This document shows, piece after piece, positions 55,921 through 64,000 of a stretch of DNA of 64,000 nt. The notes beneath the pieces were generated by a model. The model saw only the letters and a program-made list of their open reading frames with translations. It was not told the DNA's origin and ran no database searches. A program made the position numbers and the translations under genes. This DNA comes from Pseudovibrio sp. M1P-2-3. Its GTDB lineage: Bacteria > Pseudomonadota > Alphaproteobacteria > Rhizobiales > Stappiaceae. The stretch spans positions 4,230,001 to 4,294,000 of the forward strand of contig NZ_JARRCW010000001.1 of assembly GCF_031501865.1 (NCBI RefSeq). Direction: 5' to 3'. Within the stretch, counting starts at the first letter, position 1. Every line of letters begins with the position of its first letter.

Positions 55921-57762
55921 ATGGAAGACCTTCATATCGAAGAGAAAAAGTTGGACGAGGCAACTGCCGAGGTGTCTACTGACACAAAAGCCACGCCTTA
56001 CCGTGTTCTTGCACGTAAGTATCGCCCCAGCACGTTTGATGACCTCTACGGCCAAGAGCCCATGGTCAAAACGCTGCACAACTCCTTTGAAACCGGACGA
56101 ATAGCTCAGGCATGGATGCTGACAGGTGTACGCGGTGTTGGTAAAACCACCACGGCCCGTATTCTGGCGCGCGGTTTGAACTACGAAATTCCCGGAGAAG
56201 TTGATCGCCCGACCATCAACCTCACCCGGCCGGGTGTCCACTGTGAGGCCATTATGGAAGGCCGTCATGTGGACGTGATCGAAATGGATGCGGCCTCCCA
56301 CACCGGTATTGGCGATATTCGCGAAATCACCGAGGCGGCCCGCTATCGTCCAGCCAATGCCCGCTACAAAGTCTATATTATCGATGAAGTGCACATGCTT
56401 TCCAACGCGGCCTTTAACGGTCTTTTGAAAACGCTGGAAGAGCCGCCCGAGCATGTAAAATTCATCTTCGCAACAACGGAAATCCGCAAGGTTCCCGTTA
56501 CAGTTCTCTCACGTTGTCAACGGTTTGACCTACGGCGCATTGAATCCGGCACCCTTGTGAAGCTTCTGGGAGAAATCTCACAAAAAGAAGGAATCGAGAT
56601 CTCTCAGGAGGCCCTGTCGCTTATTGCCCGCGCTGGTGAAGGTTCTGCCCGCGATTCATTGAGTTTGCTTGATCAGGCCATCGCCCATGGCGCGGGCGGC
56701 ATCAATGCCGACGAAGTAAGGCAGATGCTTGGCCTTGCCGACAGAGCCCGCGTCATCGACCTGTTTGAACATGTCATGAAGGGCGATGTGGCCAGTGCTC
56801 TGGGAGAGTTAAAAAGCCAATACGATGTGGGCGCTGAACCCTCTGTCGTTCTTTCCGACCTTGCAGAGTTCACCCATTTAGTTACACGGCTCAAAGCCGT
56901 TCCCAATGCAGGTCAAGAAGCATCGGTCACGGAAAGCGAGCGCCTTCGCGGCCAAGCTTTTGCCGAGAAGCTCTCCATGCGAACCCTATCACGCACGTGG
57001 CAAATTCTTCTGAAAGGGATCAACGAGGTACAAACCTCACCCAAACCCCTGCCCGCTGCGGAAATGGTTCTTGTTCGTCTTTGCTACAACTCAGACCTGC
57101 CAGACCCGGAAGAAGCGCTAAAGCTCCTCAAATCCGGCGCATTCAATGGTATGGCCCCGGCAACCTCTGGCGGTGGTGCACCACAAGGCGGTACGGCACC
57201 CAAAGCCTCCATGCCAAATGGAGACGGGCCTCGCCTGCAAGCCGTTGCTGGCGGGCGCAGCCAGCCCCAAACCCTAGCAGTTTCAACACCTCAACCACAA
57301 GCCCAGCAGGAAGAGGCCGAGAAAGTCCGCCTGAGAAGCTGGCAGGAAGTTGCTGACTACGCCGCTAAAATGCGGGACATTCCCATAAAAGTGGTTATCG
57401 AGCGCAACCTAAGGCTGGTGAATTTCCAACCGGGACGTATCGAGGTTCAGCCAACATCTGAAGCTCCAGCAGACGCGACTGGAGAGCTGGGACGAAAACT
57501 CACGGAATGGACAGGAAGACGCTGGATTGTCTCCATCAGCCGCGAGCAAGGGCGACCAACACTCTTTGAAGAGAAAGAAGCCAATAAACAACAGCTGGTT
57601 TCCGCTGCCCACTCAACACCAGAAGTTTCCGCCATCATGGAAGCCTTCCCCGGCGCGAAAGTGGTCGATGTTCGTGTTATGAAGACTGAAGAGAACAAAT
57701 TTCCCGAAGACCCAACCGCTTTTACACCAGAAGAGCTGAATGATTGGGGCAGTGAACTTTAA
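55921..57762 (+). CDS. dnaX: DNA polymerase III subunit gamma/tau
   Basis: 613 aa from ATG 55921; the open frame continues to a TTG at 55891. The AAA+ clamp-loader core carries Walker A GVRGVGKTT, Walker B YIIDEVHML and the sensor 1 region FATTEIRKVP with the arginine-finger motif SRCQRFDLRR. Only one Cys (GVHCEAI) of the usual four-Cys zinc module remains, which I recall as normal in alphaproteobacteria. A Pro/Gln-rich linker leads to the tau C-terminal domain. It loads the sliding clamp. First of dnaX-ybaB-recR. Confidence 0.97.
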   Translation: MEDLHIEEKKLDEATAEVSTDTKATPYRVLARKYRPSTFDDLYGQEPMVKTLHNSFETGRIAQAWMLTGVRGVGKTTTARILARGLNYEIPGEVDRPTINLTRPGVHCEAIMEGRHVDVIEMDAASHTGIGDIREITEAARYRPANARYKVYIIDEVHMLSNAAFNGLLKTLEEPPEHVKFIFATTEIRKVPVTVLSRCQRFDLRRIESGTLVKLLGEISQKEGIEISQEALSLIARAGEGSARDSLSLLDQAIAHGAGGINADEVRQMLGLADRARVIDLFEHVMKGDVASALGELKSQYDVGAEPSVVLSDLAEFTHLVTRLKAVPNAGQEASVTESERLRGQAFAEKLSMRTLSRTWQILLKGINEVQTSPKPLPAAEMVLVRLCYNSDLPDPEEALKLLKSGAFNGMAPATSGGGAPQGGTAPKASMPNGDGPRLQAVAGGRSQPQTLAVSTPQPQAQQEEAEKVRLRSWQEVADYAAKMRDIPIKVVIERNLRLVNFQPGRIEVQPTSEAPADATGELGRKLTEWTGRRWIVSISREQGRPTLFEEKEANKQQLVSAAHSTPEVSAIMEAFPGAKVVDVRVMKTEENKFPEDPTAFTPEELNDWGSEL

Positions 57763-57834
57763 AACGCAGGCAAGATACCTTAAATCAGGCTCTAAAAGCT
57801 TCTTTGAACGTTAAAAACAATAAAGGAACCTCCT

Positions 57835-58155
57835 ATGGACTTTTTGAAGATGATGAAGCAAGCCAAACAGATGCAGGAAAAAATGGGCACCCTGCAAGAT
57901 ACTGTTAATGAGCTTTCTGTCGAAGGAACATCTGCTGCTGGTCAGGTAACCATCACATTGAACGGTAAAGGTGAGATGACCTCCCTCAAGCTGGATCCAT
58001 CCCTCATCAACGCCGATGAAGTAGAAATCCTTGAAGACTTGATTTTGGCCGCTCACAACGATGCAAAAGCCAAGGGAGAGGTTCTGGTTCAGGAAAAAAC
58101 CAAGGAACTCATGTCCGGTATGGGCCTGCCAGCAGGCATGAAACTGCCATTTTAA
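57835..58155 (+). CDS. ybaB: YbaB/EbfC nucleoid-associated protein
   Basis: 106 aa, normal length. It starts MDFLKMMKQAKQMQEKMG and has the DNA-binding-family core VTLNGKGEMTSLKLDPSL-like segment and the Met/Gly-rich end. It forms dimers that bind DNA; the exact role is unsettled. It lies 72 bp after dnaX and about 100 bp before recR, the conserved arrangement. Confidence 0.96.
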   Translation: MDFLKMMKQAKQMQEKMGTLQDTVNELSVEGTSAAGQVTITLNGKGEMTSLKLDPSLINADEVEILEDLILAAHNDAKAKGEVLVQEKTKELMSGMGLPAGMKLPF

Positions 58156-58269
58156 AAGCGGTTTTAACGCACCTTCACTTTCACGGCACATGAGCGGCTT
58201 CCAAATGAGGCCGCTGGTGCTTGCACTGTACACCCAACAACTCACTCGTTTTTGGAAGATTTTATCACG

Positions 58270-58881
58270 ATGAGCACCCGCAAAGTCGCCGGACCCGAAA
58301 TCGAGCGTTTAATCCAGCTCCTTTCCAAGCTCCCGGGCCTAGGACCACGGTCCGCAAGACGGGCAGCCCTTCACCTGATTCAGAAAAAAGAGCAGTTGCT
58401 TAAGCCTATGGCGGAGGCCATGGGGGTTGCTGTGGAGCAAGTGGGCATCTGCTCTGAGTGTGGTTCAGTTGATACGTCCGACCCGTGCACAATCTGCTCA
58501 GATCCAAGACGGGACCCGTCGACCATCGTTGTGGTTGAAGATGTCTCTGATTTATGGGCTCTAGAACGGGCTTCAGCCGTGAGCGGTCACTATCACGTAC
58601 TGGGCGGGACATTGTCGCCACTGGATGGAATAGGTCCTGATGACTTGAACATACCCAAGCTCATAGAGCGTATCGAGGTCGGCGACATCAGCGAAGTCAT
58701 TCTCGCGGTCAATGCCACCGTGGAAGGCCAAGCGACAGCCCATTACATCACCGATAACCTGTCTTCCTTTGAGACACTGAAGATTACACGGCTTGCCCAT
58801 GGGGTTCCTGTAGGTGGGGAACTGGATTATCTGGATGAAGGCACTTTGACCCAGGCCCTGCGCGCCCGAACAAAATTCTAA
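58270..58881 (+). CDS. recR: Recombination mediator RecR
   Basis: 203 aa from ATG 58270 (an upstream in-frame TTG at 58252 overlaps the ribosome site). The helix-hairpin-helix [18 protein letters not shown] is followed by a zinc finger CSECG/DPCTIC, then a Toprim domain ([12 protein letters not shown], then YHVLGG). With RecF/RecO it loads RecA on gaps. Last gene of the dnaX-ybaB-recR group. Confidence 0.97.
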   Translation: MSTRKVAGPEIERLIQLLSKLPGLGPRSARRAALHLIQKKEQLLKPMAEAMGVAVEQVGICSECGSVDTSDPCTICSDPRRDPSTIVVVEDVSDLWALERASAVSGHYHVLGGTLSPLDGIGPDDLNIPKLIERIEVGDISEVILAVNATVEGQATAHYITDNLSSFETLKITRLAHGVPVGGELDYLDEGTLTQALRARTKF

Positions 58882-58885
58882 AAGC

Positions 58886-59338
58886 ATGTGTCAGATTTCA
58901 ATCACTCAGGCCACCCCTTCACAATATGATGAGATTACCCAAGTGTGGGAACGATCGGTTCGGGCAAGCCATGCCTTCTTGAGCGAAGATGACATTACCG
59001 AATTGAAACCACTCGTTCGAAATCATTATCTGGCATCAGTCAAGCTTTATTGTGCGCAGGATTCCCACACCTCCATCGTTGGCTTTCTCGGTGTTTTCGA
59101 GCAAAAAATCGAAATGCTGTTTGTTGACGCTGAGTGCAGAGGTAAAAGAACAGGTTCACGCCTCCTCAAGTTTGCCATTGAGGTACTGGGTGCGAATTGT
59201 GTCGATGTGAACGAACAAAATACACAGGCAGTTACCTTCTACTTACAAAACGGATTCAAGCAAGTTGGACGTTCGCCATTAGACGGCCTAGGAAAGCCTT
59301 TCCCATTGCTTCATTTGGAAATTACTGACACACTCTAG
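58886..59338 (+). CDS. GNAT N-acetyltransferase (YjaB-like)
   Basis: 150 aa. WERSVRASHAFLSEDDI near the start and the acetyl-CoA region DAECRGKRTGSRLLKFAIE, then VNEQNTQAVTFYLQNGFKQV, are typical of YjaB-like GNATs. It starts 5 bp after the recR stop, so it is probably co-transcribed. Substrate unknown. Confidence 0.88.
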   Translation: MCQISITQATPSQYDEITQVWERSVRASHAFLSEDDITELKPLVRNHYLASVKLYCAQDSHTSIVGFLGVFEQKIEMLFVDAECRGKRTGSRLLKFAIEVLGANCVDVNEQNTQAVTFYLQNGFKQVGRSPLDGLGKPFPLLHLEITDTL

Positions 59339-59412
59339 CTTTAAAATAATGGTAAAGTGTTCAGCGACTGCCATTCCGCATATCACCTTAAACAACCTAG
59401 GAACATTTTTAG

Positions 59413-60045
59413 ATGGAACTTGAGCACGCGCCGAACGAAAAGGGGCATAAGGAAATTAGTCCGCTCTTGAAGTTGGCACTAGAGCTGGGACCTCTCCTCA
59501 TTTTCTTTGCCGCAAACTCGAAGGGGGAACGGATTATCGAAATGTTCCCGGCCCTGTCAGTCGTGGGGCAACCGATTTTTCTGGCGACAGCGGCCTTTAT
59601 GGTGGCCATTGTCATTTCATTAGGGGTTTCCTATTCCCTGACGCGGCAGTTGCCAATCATGCCGCTGGTTTCCGGTATCATAGTTCTGGTTTTTGGTGGG
59701 CTCACGCTTTACCTGCAAAATGACACCTTCATCAAAATGAAGCCCACAATTGTTAATGCGTTGTTTGGCAGTATACTTTTGGGAGGCCTGTTTTTTGGTC
59801 GTTCCCTGCTTGGCTACGTGTTCGACAGCGCTTTCAAGCTGGATGCTAAAGGCTGGTATAAACTAACCCTACGCTGGGGAATCTTCTTTTTCGTTCTGGC
59901 TATCATAAATGAAGTTGTCTGGAGAAACTTCTCCTCGGACTTTTGGGTCAACTTCAAGGTCTTTGGCGTGATGCCAATCACGATGGTCTTCACCATACTG
60001 CAACTTCCGCTCATACAAAAGCACAGCCTCTCCGAAAACAACTAG
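59413..60045 (+). CDS. yciB: Inner-membrane septation-type protein
   Basis: 210 aa, five to six membrane helices. The family opening [18 protein letters not shown] and the core [20 protein letters not shown] and [20 protein letters not shown] are those of YciB/IspZ. It contributes to envelope and septum integrity in other bacteria. Convergent with regA. Start ATG 59413. Confidence 0.94.
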   Translation: MELEHAPNEKGHKEISPLLKLALELGPLLIFFAANSKGERIIEMFPALSVVGQPIFLATAAFMVAIVISLGVSYSLTRQLPIMPLVSGIIVLVFGGLTLYLQNDTFIKMKPTIVNALFGSILLGGLFFGRSLLGYVFDSAFKLDAKGWYKLTLRWGIFFFVLAIINEVVWRNFSSDFWVNFKVFGVMPITMVFTILQLPLIQKHSLSENN

Positions 60046-60063
60046 ATGGTCCAAGGAGACTAT

Positions 60064-60095
60064 AGAGAACGAACACTGGAAGTTTTTCGTTCTCT
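60064..60095. terminator. Possible convergent terminator yciB / regA
   Basis: AGAGAACGA and TCGTTCTCT pair perfectly around a 14-base loop between two convergent genes. There is no clean T run at the stem end, so confidence is moderate. Confidence 0.5.
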
Positions 60096-60123
60096 CCTGC
60101 CAAAAGCGTAGAGCGCAACAATA

Positions 60124-60672
60124 CTAACGGGGCGCTCTTTTTGCCAAAATTCTCTGCAGTGTACGCCGGTGCATATTCAAACGACGCGCAGTTTCAGAAA
60201 CGTTGCGATCACAAAGCTCGTATACACGCTGAATATGCTCCCAGCGGACCCGATCAGCAGACATTGGGTTCTCAGGGGGCGGAGCCTTCTCGTTTGGTTG
60301 GCGTAGAAGCGCTGCGTGAATATCGTCAGCATCAGCTGGCTTTGACAAGTAGTCAATTGCGCCAAGCTTCACCGCAGTCACCGCAGAGGCAATATTCCCA
60401 TAACCCGTAAGCACGATAACGCGGGCTCCAGGATGTTTCATCCGGATAGCTTCAACTACATCCAGTCCACTTCCGTCTTCCAGACGCATATCAACAACGG
60501 CAAAATCCGGAGCACCGACAGAAACCTTGTTCAGTGCTTCACGCACACCATCAGCCGTATCCGTATCATACCCCCGCTTTTCCATTGCACGTGCCAGTCG
60601 TTGTTGAAAGGGGCGGTCATCATCAACAATCAATAGGCGACCCAGCGCCTGTGTATTTTCTTCTTCGTTCAT
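60124..60672 (-). CDS. regA: Redox response regulator RegA/ActR/PrrA
   Basis: 182 aa from ATG 60672, matching the family start. The receiver domain has acidic VDDDR, the phospho-acceptor Asp61 (VVDMRLEDG), Thr in VLTGYG and Lys in LSKPAD. A proline-rich linker (NEKAPPPENPM) and a Fis-type helix-turn-helix (NVSETARRLNMHRRTLQRIL) follow, a highly conserved signature of RegA. It controls respiration and other redox-linked genes. It follows regB on the same strand by about 100 bp. Confidence 0.96.
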   Translation of the reverse strand: MNEEENTQALGRLLIVDDDRPFQQRLARAMEKRGYDTDTADGVREALNKVSVGAPDFAVVDMRLEDGSGLDVVEAIRMKHPGARVIVLTGYGNIASAVTAVKLGAIDYLSKPADADDIHAALLRQPNEKAPPPENPMSADRVRWEHIQRVYELCDRNVSETARRLNMHRRTLQRILAKRAPR

Positions 60673-60774
60673 TGAACAAATCCAATGTTTTCTTGCGTTT
60701 GATTTGAAGGTGTCCAACGCAATTAGATTATCCAGATCTATCTATGCTAATCTAGTAATAACACTCATTAAAAG

Positions 60775-62130
60775 CTACCCTAAGGACTCTTTGCTCTCAT
60801 TGGTTTGATCCATAGCAAAGAACGGCCATCGAACCTCAATCACTGCACCGGTTTCTGGGGGCTTTCGGTTACCAAATATGAGCTTTGCGCCGGTTCGTTC
60901 CAAAAGCGTTTTAGCAATAAAGAATCCGAGTCCCAGACCTCCACCTTTTTGGCCACCTTGCTTACTACGAATTTCCGTCAGTTCGATTTTCTTCGAAAAG
61001 CTTCGGCTAGACACATAAGGCTCACCAATATTGGCAAGTATATCAGGGGCAAATCCCGGACCATCATCTTCCACTTTGATTGTGACGAACTTCTGATCCC
61101 AGCGAGCTACAAGATTAACACGCGCCTCAGCATAGTCGACTGCGTTTTCCAAAAGGTTACCCAGCCCATAGTGGATCGCAGGATTTCGCCGCCCTACCGG
61201 CTCCGGCCCTGAACCGTCCATATCGATATTGATACGAATCCCCAGCCCCCGATTAGGCTGAACAACTTCCTCTAAAAGTTGTGATAGTGGCATGCGTTGG
61301 AAATGCTGGTCATCCTCACTGGAAAGAGATGTGAGCTTGCGCAGGATCTCCCTGCAACGCGCGGCCTGCATGTAAACAAGTTCAGCATCATCTCTTAGTG
61401 GATCACCAGGCTCGAACTCCGTAGAAAGTTCTTTGGCTGTCAAATAGATCGTACCAAGAGGCGTTCCCAGTTCATGGGCGGCAGCTGTTGCCAAACCGTC
61501 AAGAGCAGACAAATGCTGCTGGTGCGCCAACACCATATCACTTGCAGCAAGCGCGTTGGAAAGCTGTCGGGCTTCTTTGGCGATTCTAAGCGCATACGTA
61601 CCCATAAAGAACATGCTACAGATCAGGGATACCCAAACTCCAACCAGATAAATAACTGGAATATTTATAGGCTCTCCATTGAACCATGGCAGCGGATAGC
61701 GAAATACCGCCAGTGCGGTTGCAAGAACACCAGCAAAGACGGCCAGCAGAATCGTATTTCTCGCCGACAGCGCAGTTGCTGAAACCATAACAGGTGCTAT
61801 CAATAAAAATGAGAAAGGGTTCCCAAGACCGCCTGTGAGATAAAGAAGGCCAGCTAACTGCAAGATGTCATAGCCCAACTGCAAAGCGGCACTATTTTCT
61901 GAAAGACGTGTCGTTGACGGCCACCGCAACTTTAAAATGATATTCAACCAGGCAGAAATTGAAATCAAAATATAGCAATTCCCAATTGGCATAGGGAATT
62001 CAAAGCCATAATAGACAACCAGAATAGCCACTGTTTGTCCCACAACAGCCAACCACCGAAGCCGGACCAGTGTATCCAGTTTTACCTGATGACCCAGCAG
62101 GCTAGATGGCCCGTCAAATTCACTGGTCAT
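60775..62130 (-). CDS. regB: Redox sensor histidine kinase RegB/ActS/PrrB
   Basis: 451 aa. Six membrane segments fill residues 20-180. The quinone-binding motif GGLGNPF is at 100-106. The phospho-His is H219 in AAAHELGTPLGT, and the redox-active Cys is conserved as C259 (AARCREIL). ATPase motifs are NLLENAVDYA, DDGPGFAPD and GLGLGFFIAKTL. It senses respiratory redox state and controls RegA. Upstream of regA in one probable operon, unlike the divergent regB/regA of Rhodobacter. Confidence 0.96.
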   Translation of the reverse strand: MTSEFDGPSSLLGHQVKLDTLVRLRWLAVVGQTVAILVVYYGFEFPMPIGNCYILISISAWLNIILKLRWPSTTRLSENSAALQLGYDILQLAGLLYLTGGLGNPFSFLLIAPVMVSATALSARNTILLAVFAGVLATALAVFRYPLPWFNGEPINIPVIYLVGVWVSLICSMFFMGTYALRIAKEARQLSNALAASDMVLAHQQHLSALDGLATAAAHELGTPLGTIYLTAKELSTEFEPGDPLRDDAELVYMQAARCREILRKLTSLSSEDDQHFQRMPLSQLLEEVVQPNRGLGIRINIDMDGSGPEPVGRRNPAIHYGLGNLLENAVDYAEARVNLVARWDQKFVTIKVEDDGPGFAPDILANIGEPYVSSRSFSKKIELTEIRSKQGGQKGGGLGLGFFIAKTLLERTGAKLIFGNRKPPETGAVIEVRWPFFAMDQTNESKESLG

Positions 62131-62363
62131 TCAAAACTCTCCCAGAAGTAAAGTCTTTTTCAATTTATCCATTCCAGCCTAAATAAAATGCAATTAGTTA
62201 ATAGTTCGAACAACTCTATCCTTTGGCTGTCAACACAGGTAAACTCTTGTATCAATCATATACACATGTTAGCCAACTATGAGTTGGACATCGGTATAAA
62301 AGCGTGGATCACCACTCCAGCATACCGCAACTACTCATTGCAATGCATAACCGGGAAAGAAAT

Positions 62364-62849
62364 ATGAGCGAAAATCAAGAGGCTCCAAAAGGTGAGCAAG
62401 TAGCTCCAGGTATGAACATTCTGGCGCAATACATTAAAGATCTTTCTTTTGAAAATCCAAATGCTCCAAAATCACTACAACCCGGTGAACAGCCGAAGCT
62501 GGACATCAACGTTAATGTAGGTGCAAACCCGGTTGGTGAAGACCAGTTCGAAGTTACACTGACATTGACAGCCAAGGCAAACACACCTGAGCAAGTCATG
62601 TTTGCAGCTGAGCTCGTCTACAGCGGTGTCTTCAAAATCACCGGCGTACCAAAAGAGCACATGCACCCATTCATTCTCATTGAATGCCCACGTATGCTGT
62701 TCCCATTTGCACGCAACATCTTGGCAGACACAACCCGCAATGGTGGCTTCCCACCACTAATGCTGGATCCAATCGACTTTGCGGCACTGTATCGTCAGAA
62801 TCTTGCAAAGCAGGCTGAAGCTGAAAAACAGGCTCAGCAGCCTAACTAA
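62364..62849 (+). CDS. secB: Protein-export chaperone SecB
   Basis: 161 aa from ATG 62364 (behind GGAAAGAA), with an unsupported in-frame extension to 62304. Family core: [33 protein letters not shown], and [30 protein letters not shown]. Tetrameric chaperone that keeps preproteins unfolded and hands them to SecA. Ends at a hairpin shared with pyrF. Confidence 0.97.
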   Translation: MSENQEAPKGEQVAPGMNILAQYIKDLSFENPNAPKSLQPGEQPKLDINVNVGANPVGEDQFEVTLTLTAKANTPEQVMFAAELVYSGVFKITGVPKEHMHPFILIECPRMLFPFARNILADTTRNGGFPPLMLDPIDFAALYRQNLAKQAEAEKQAQQPN

Positions 62850-62859
62850 TTCAAGTTTT

Positions 62860-62903
62860 AATGCGGACAGTTTCAGTTCCAGACAACTGCTGTCCGCATT
62901 TTG
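62860..62903. terminator. Bidirectional hairpin between secB and pyrF
   Basis: AATGCGGACAG and CTGTCCGCATT pair perfectly around a 19-base loop, followed by TTTTG on the secB side. It is placed between convergent genes. Confidence 0.75.
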
Positions 62904-62910
62904 CTACTTT

Positions 62911-63627
62911 CTAAAGCGCGGCAGCAATTTCCTCGACAATTTTCTGCGCGGCTAAACGGCGGTCTCCTGCATTCAAGATTGGCCGACCAATCACCAGATA
63001 ATCTGAACCGGCTTGAATGGCATTCTGTGGAGTCATAATACGCTTCTGGTCACCTACACTTGACCCAGTTGGGCGAACTCCCGGCGTAACGATGGCAAGT
63101 TGCTCACCAAATCGGTTACGCACATCGCTCGCCTCCATAGGCGAACAAACAACGCCGCCCATGCCAGCAGCAGCTGCATCTTTTGTTCGGTTACTCACAA
63201 GCTCTGGGATCTGATCCTTATACCCGGCATCAACCAGATCGCGTTGATCCATGGATGTGAGAACTGTCACCCCCAGCAGACATAAGTCTTTATTCCCAGT
63301 TTCTTTTAGGGCCGCCACCGCCGCACGCATTGTTTTAGGGTATGCATGCAGCGTCACAAAGCGCATGCCCATCGTACTGATATTTTTAACCGCGCTGGCA
63401 ATTGTATTATCAATATCAAGCAGCTTCACATCTAGAAAAACTGAATGCCCCTCTTTGGCAAGTTCTTCAGCAAATGCTAATCCACCCGCAAATTGCAATT
63501 GCATTCCAACCTTATAGGTACCAACCACGCCCTTCGTTTCTTCAACGATTGCGCGGGCCTGCTCAACATCGGGAACATCAAGCGGCAGAATAAGACGGTC
63601 TGTGGCGTTTTCAGGCTTAAAGGACAT
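62911..63627 (-). CDS. pyrF: Orotidine 5'-phosphate decarboxylase
   Basis: 238 aa from ATG 63627, behind GGAG. Catalytic tetrad region LDVKLLDIDNT gives Asp66, Lys68 and Asp71. The phosphate-binding end contains VTPGVRP and YLVIGRPIL. Catalyses the last step of UMP synthesis. Divergent from hisB. Confidence 0.97.
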   Translation of the reverse strand: MSFKPENATDRLILPLDVPDVEQARAIVEETKGVVGTYKVGMQLQFAGGLAFAEELAKEGHSVFLDVKLLDIDNTIASAVKNISTMGMRFVTLHAYPKTMRAAVAALKETGNKDLCLLGVTVLTSMDQRDLVDAGYKDQIPELVSNRTKDAAAAGMGGVVCSPMEASDVRNRFGEQLAIVTPGVRPTGSSVGDQKRIMTPQNAIQAGSDYLVIGRPILNAGDRRLAAQKIVEEIAAAL

Positions 63628-63816
63628 GACGTGCTCCGTTTTTTTGCAAGGCAAACGGTCGGTTTCCTATCATTGACAGTGCTCTTTGACCACTTTTTAA
63701 TGAAAACCCTAGTGGTTTTTCCATAACAGGTGTTTTCAGGTGACATAACGCCTGATAAAACACCCGGACTCTTTGAGATTCCTCGGAATCTTCGCTTTAG
63801 TGTTAAAGGAAGTAAA

Positions 63817-64000
63817 ATGCGTCAAGCTGCAATTGCACGCACCACCAAAGAAACAGATATCAACGTTTCTGTTGTTCTGGACGGTACAGGAAAATCTGAC
63901 ATTTCAACAGGTGTAGGCTTCTTTGATCATATGCTTGAGCAACTATGCCGACATTCCCTAACGGATATAGCGGTTAAGGCCACGGGTGACTATCATATCG
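63817..64000 (+). CDS. hisB: Imidazoleglycerol-phosphate dehydratase, start only
   Basis: First 61 codons; the gene continues past the window. ATG 63817 follows AAAGGAAG. The start has [20 protein letters not shown] and the signature [16 protein letters not shown], with the manganese-binding His residues of the family. Histidine biosynthesis. Further his genes probably follow outside. Confidence 0.92.
   Translation, partial: MRQAAIARTTKETDINVSVVLDGTGKSDISTGVGFFDHMLEQLCRHSLTDIAVKATGDYHI

Overview
The window looks like chromosomal DNA of a marine-type alphaproteobacterium. The evidence is a TCA block in the order mdh-sucC-sucD-sucA-sucB-lpd, an sdhCDAB operon, a RegB/RegA (ActS/ActR, PrrB/PrrA) redox two-component pair, an SRP RNA directly before dnaX-ybaB-recR, and secB close to pyrF and hisB. 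An assignment near Pseudovibrio/Stappiaceae is an inference from gene content and moderate GC; no search was run.

Layout. 1-3.7 kb: an orphan glycine-betaine-type periplasmic binding protein, then a nest of IS630-family elements (element A split by element B, with a fossil B end outside). 3.7-9.3 kb: a large RTX serralysin-type metalloprotease with four near-identical 306-bp repeats, a membrane-anchored esterase and a DUF2332 protein. 9.4-9.6 kb: a decayed IS5-type transposase end. 9.8-19.6 kb: the TCA operon on the minus strand, with an unexpected small membrane-protein gene between sucC and sucD. 19.8-26.6 kb: zapE, a small secreted Cys-rich protein, an Inh/Omp19-type protease-inhibitor lipoprotein, an SDR, a CMD/AhpD-like protein beside a TetR regulator, a beta-barrel protein and a VOC protein. 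26.9-31.2 kb: a copper module (copA, a GNAT gene, cueR, cytochrome c) with two recognisable CueR promoters. One of these drives a 22-codon leader ORF ahead of the cytochrome. 31.2-36.4 kb: an MHS transporter, a repetitive unknown protein, truncated haemoglobin, a methyltransferase and a frameshifted secreted beta-propeller gene. 36.5-40 kb: sdhCDAB. 40.4-45.4 kb: an AT-rich accessory island with a two-domain glycosyltransferase, a second RTX protein, and a deaminase-fold protein (HAE and PCxxC motifs) with a strongly basic, nuclear-localisation-like tail. 45.6-54.5 kb: two tandem long GST-like proteins, a patatin, a DsbA/HCCA-isomerase-like protein, an IS481 element with perfect ends and target duplication, a 55-aa gene divergent from a GcvA-type LysR regulator, a second IS630 element B, and an EI24/CysZ-like protein. 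54.6-64 kb: conserved housekeeping genes (frameshifted nudC, SRP RNA, dnaX, ybaB, recR, GNAT, yciB, regA, regB, secB, pyrF, start of hisB).

Functionally, the two TCA operons share a 12-bp palindrome close to their first start codons, suggesting common control. CueR links copper efflux to a small cytochrome. The accessory parts (RTX proteins, protease plus a possible inhibitor, glycosyltransferase, deaminase-like protein, patatin) suggest a surface- or host-associated lifestyle. Insertion sequences sit at the edges of these parts, and three genes or gene pairs carry frameshifts that may be real decay or sequence errors.
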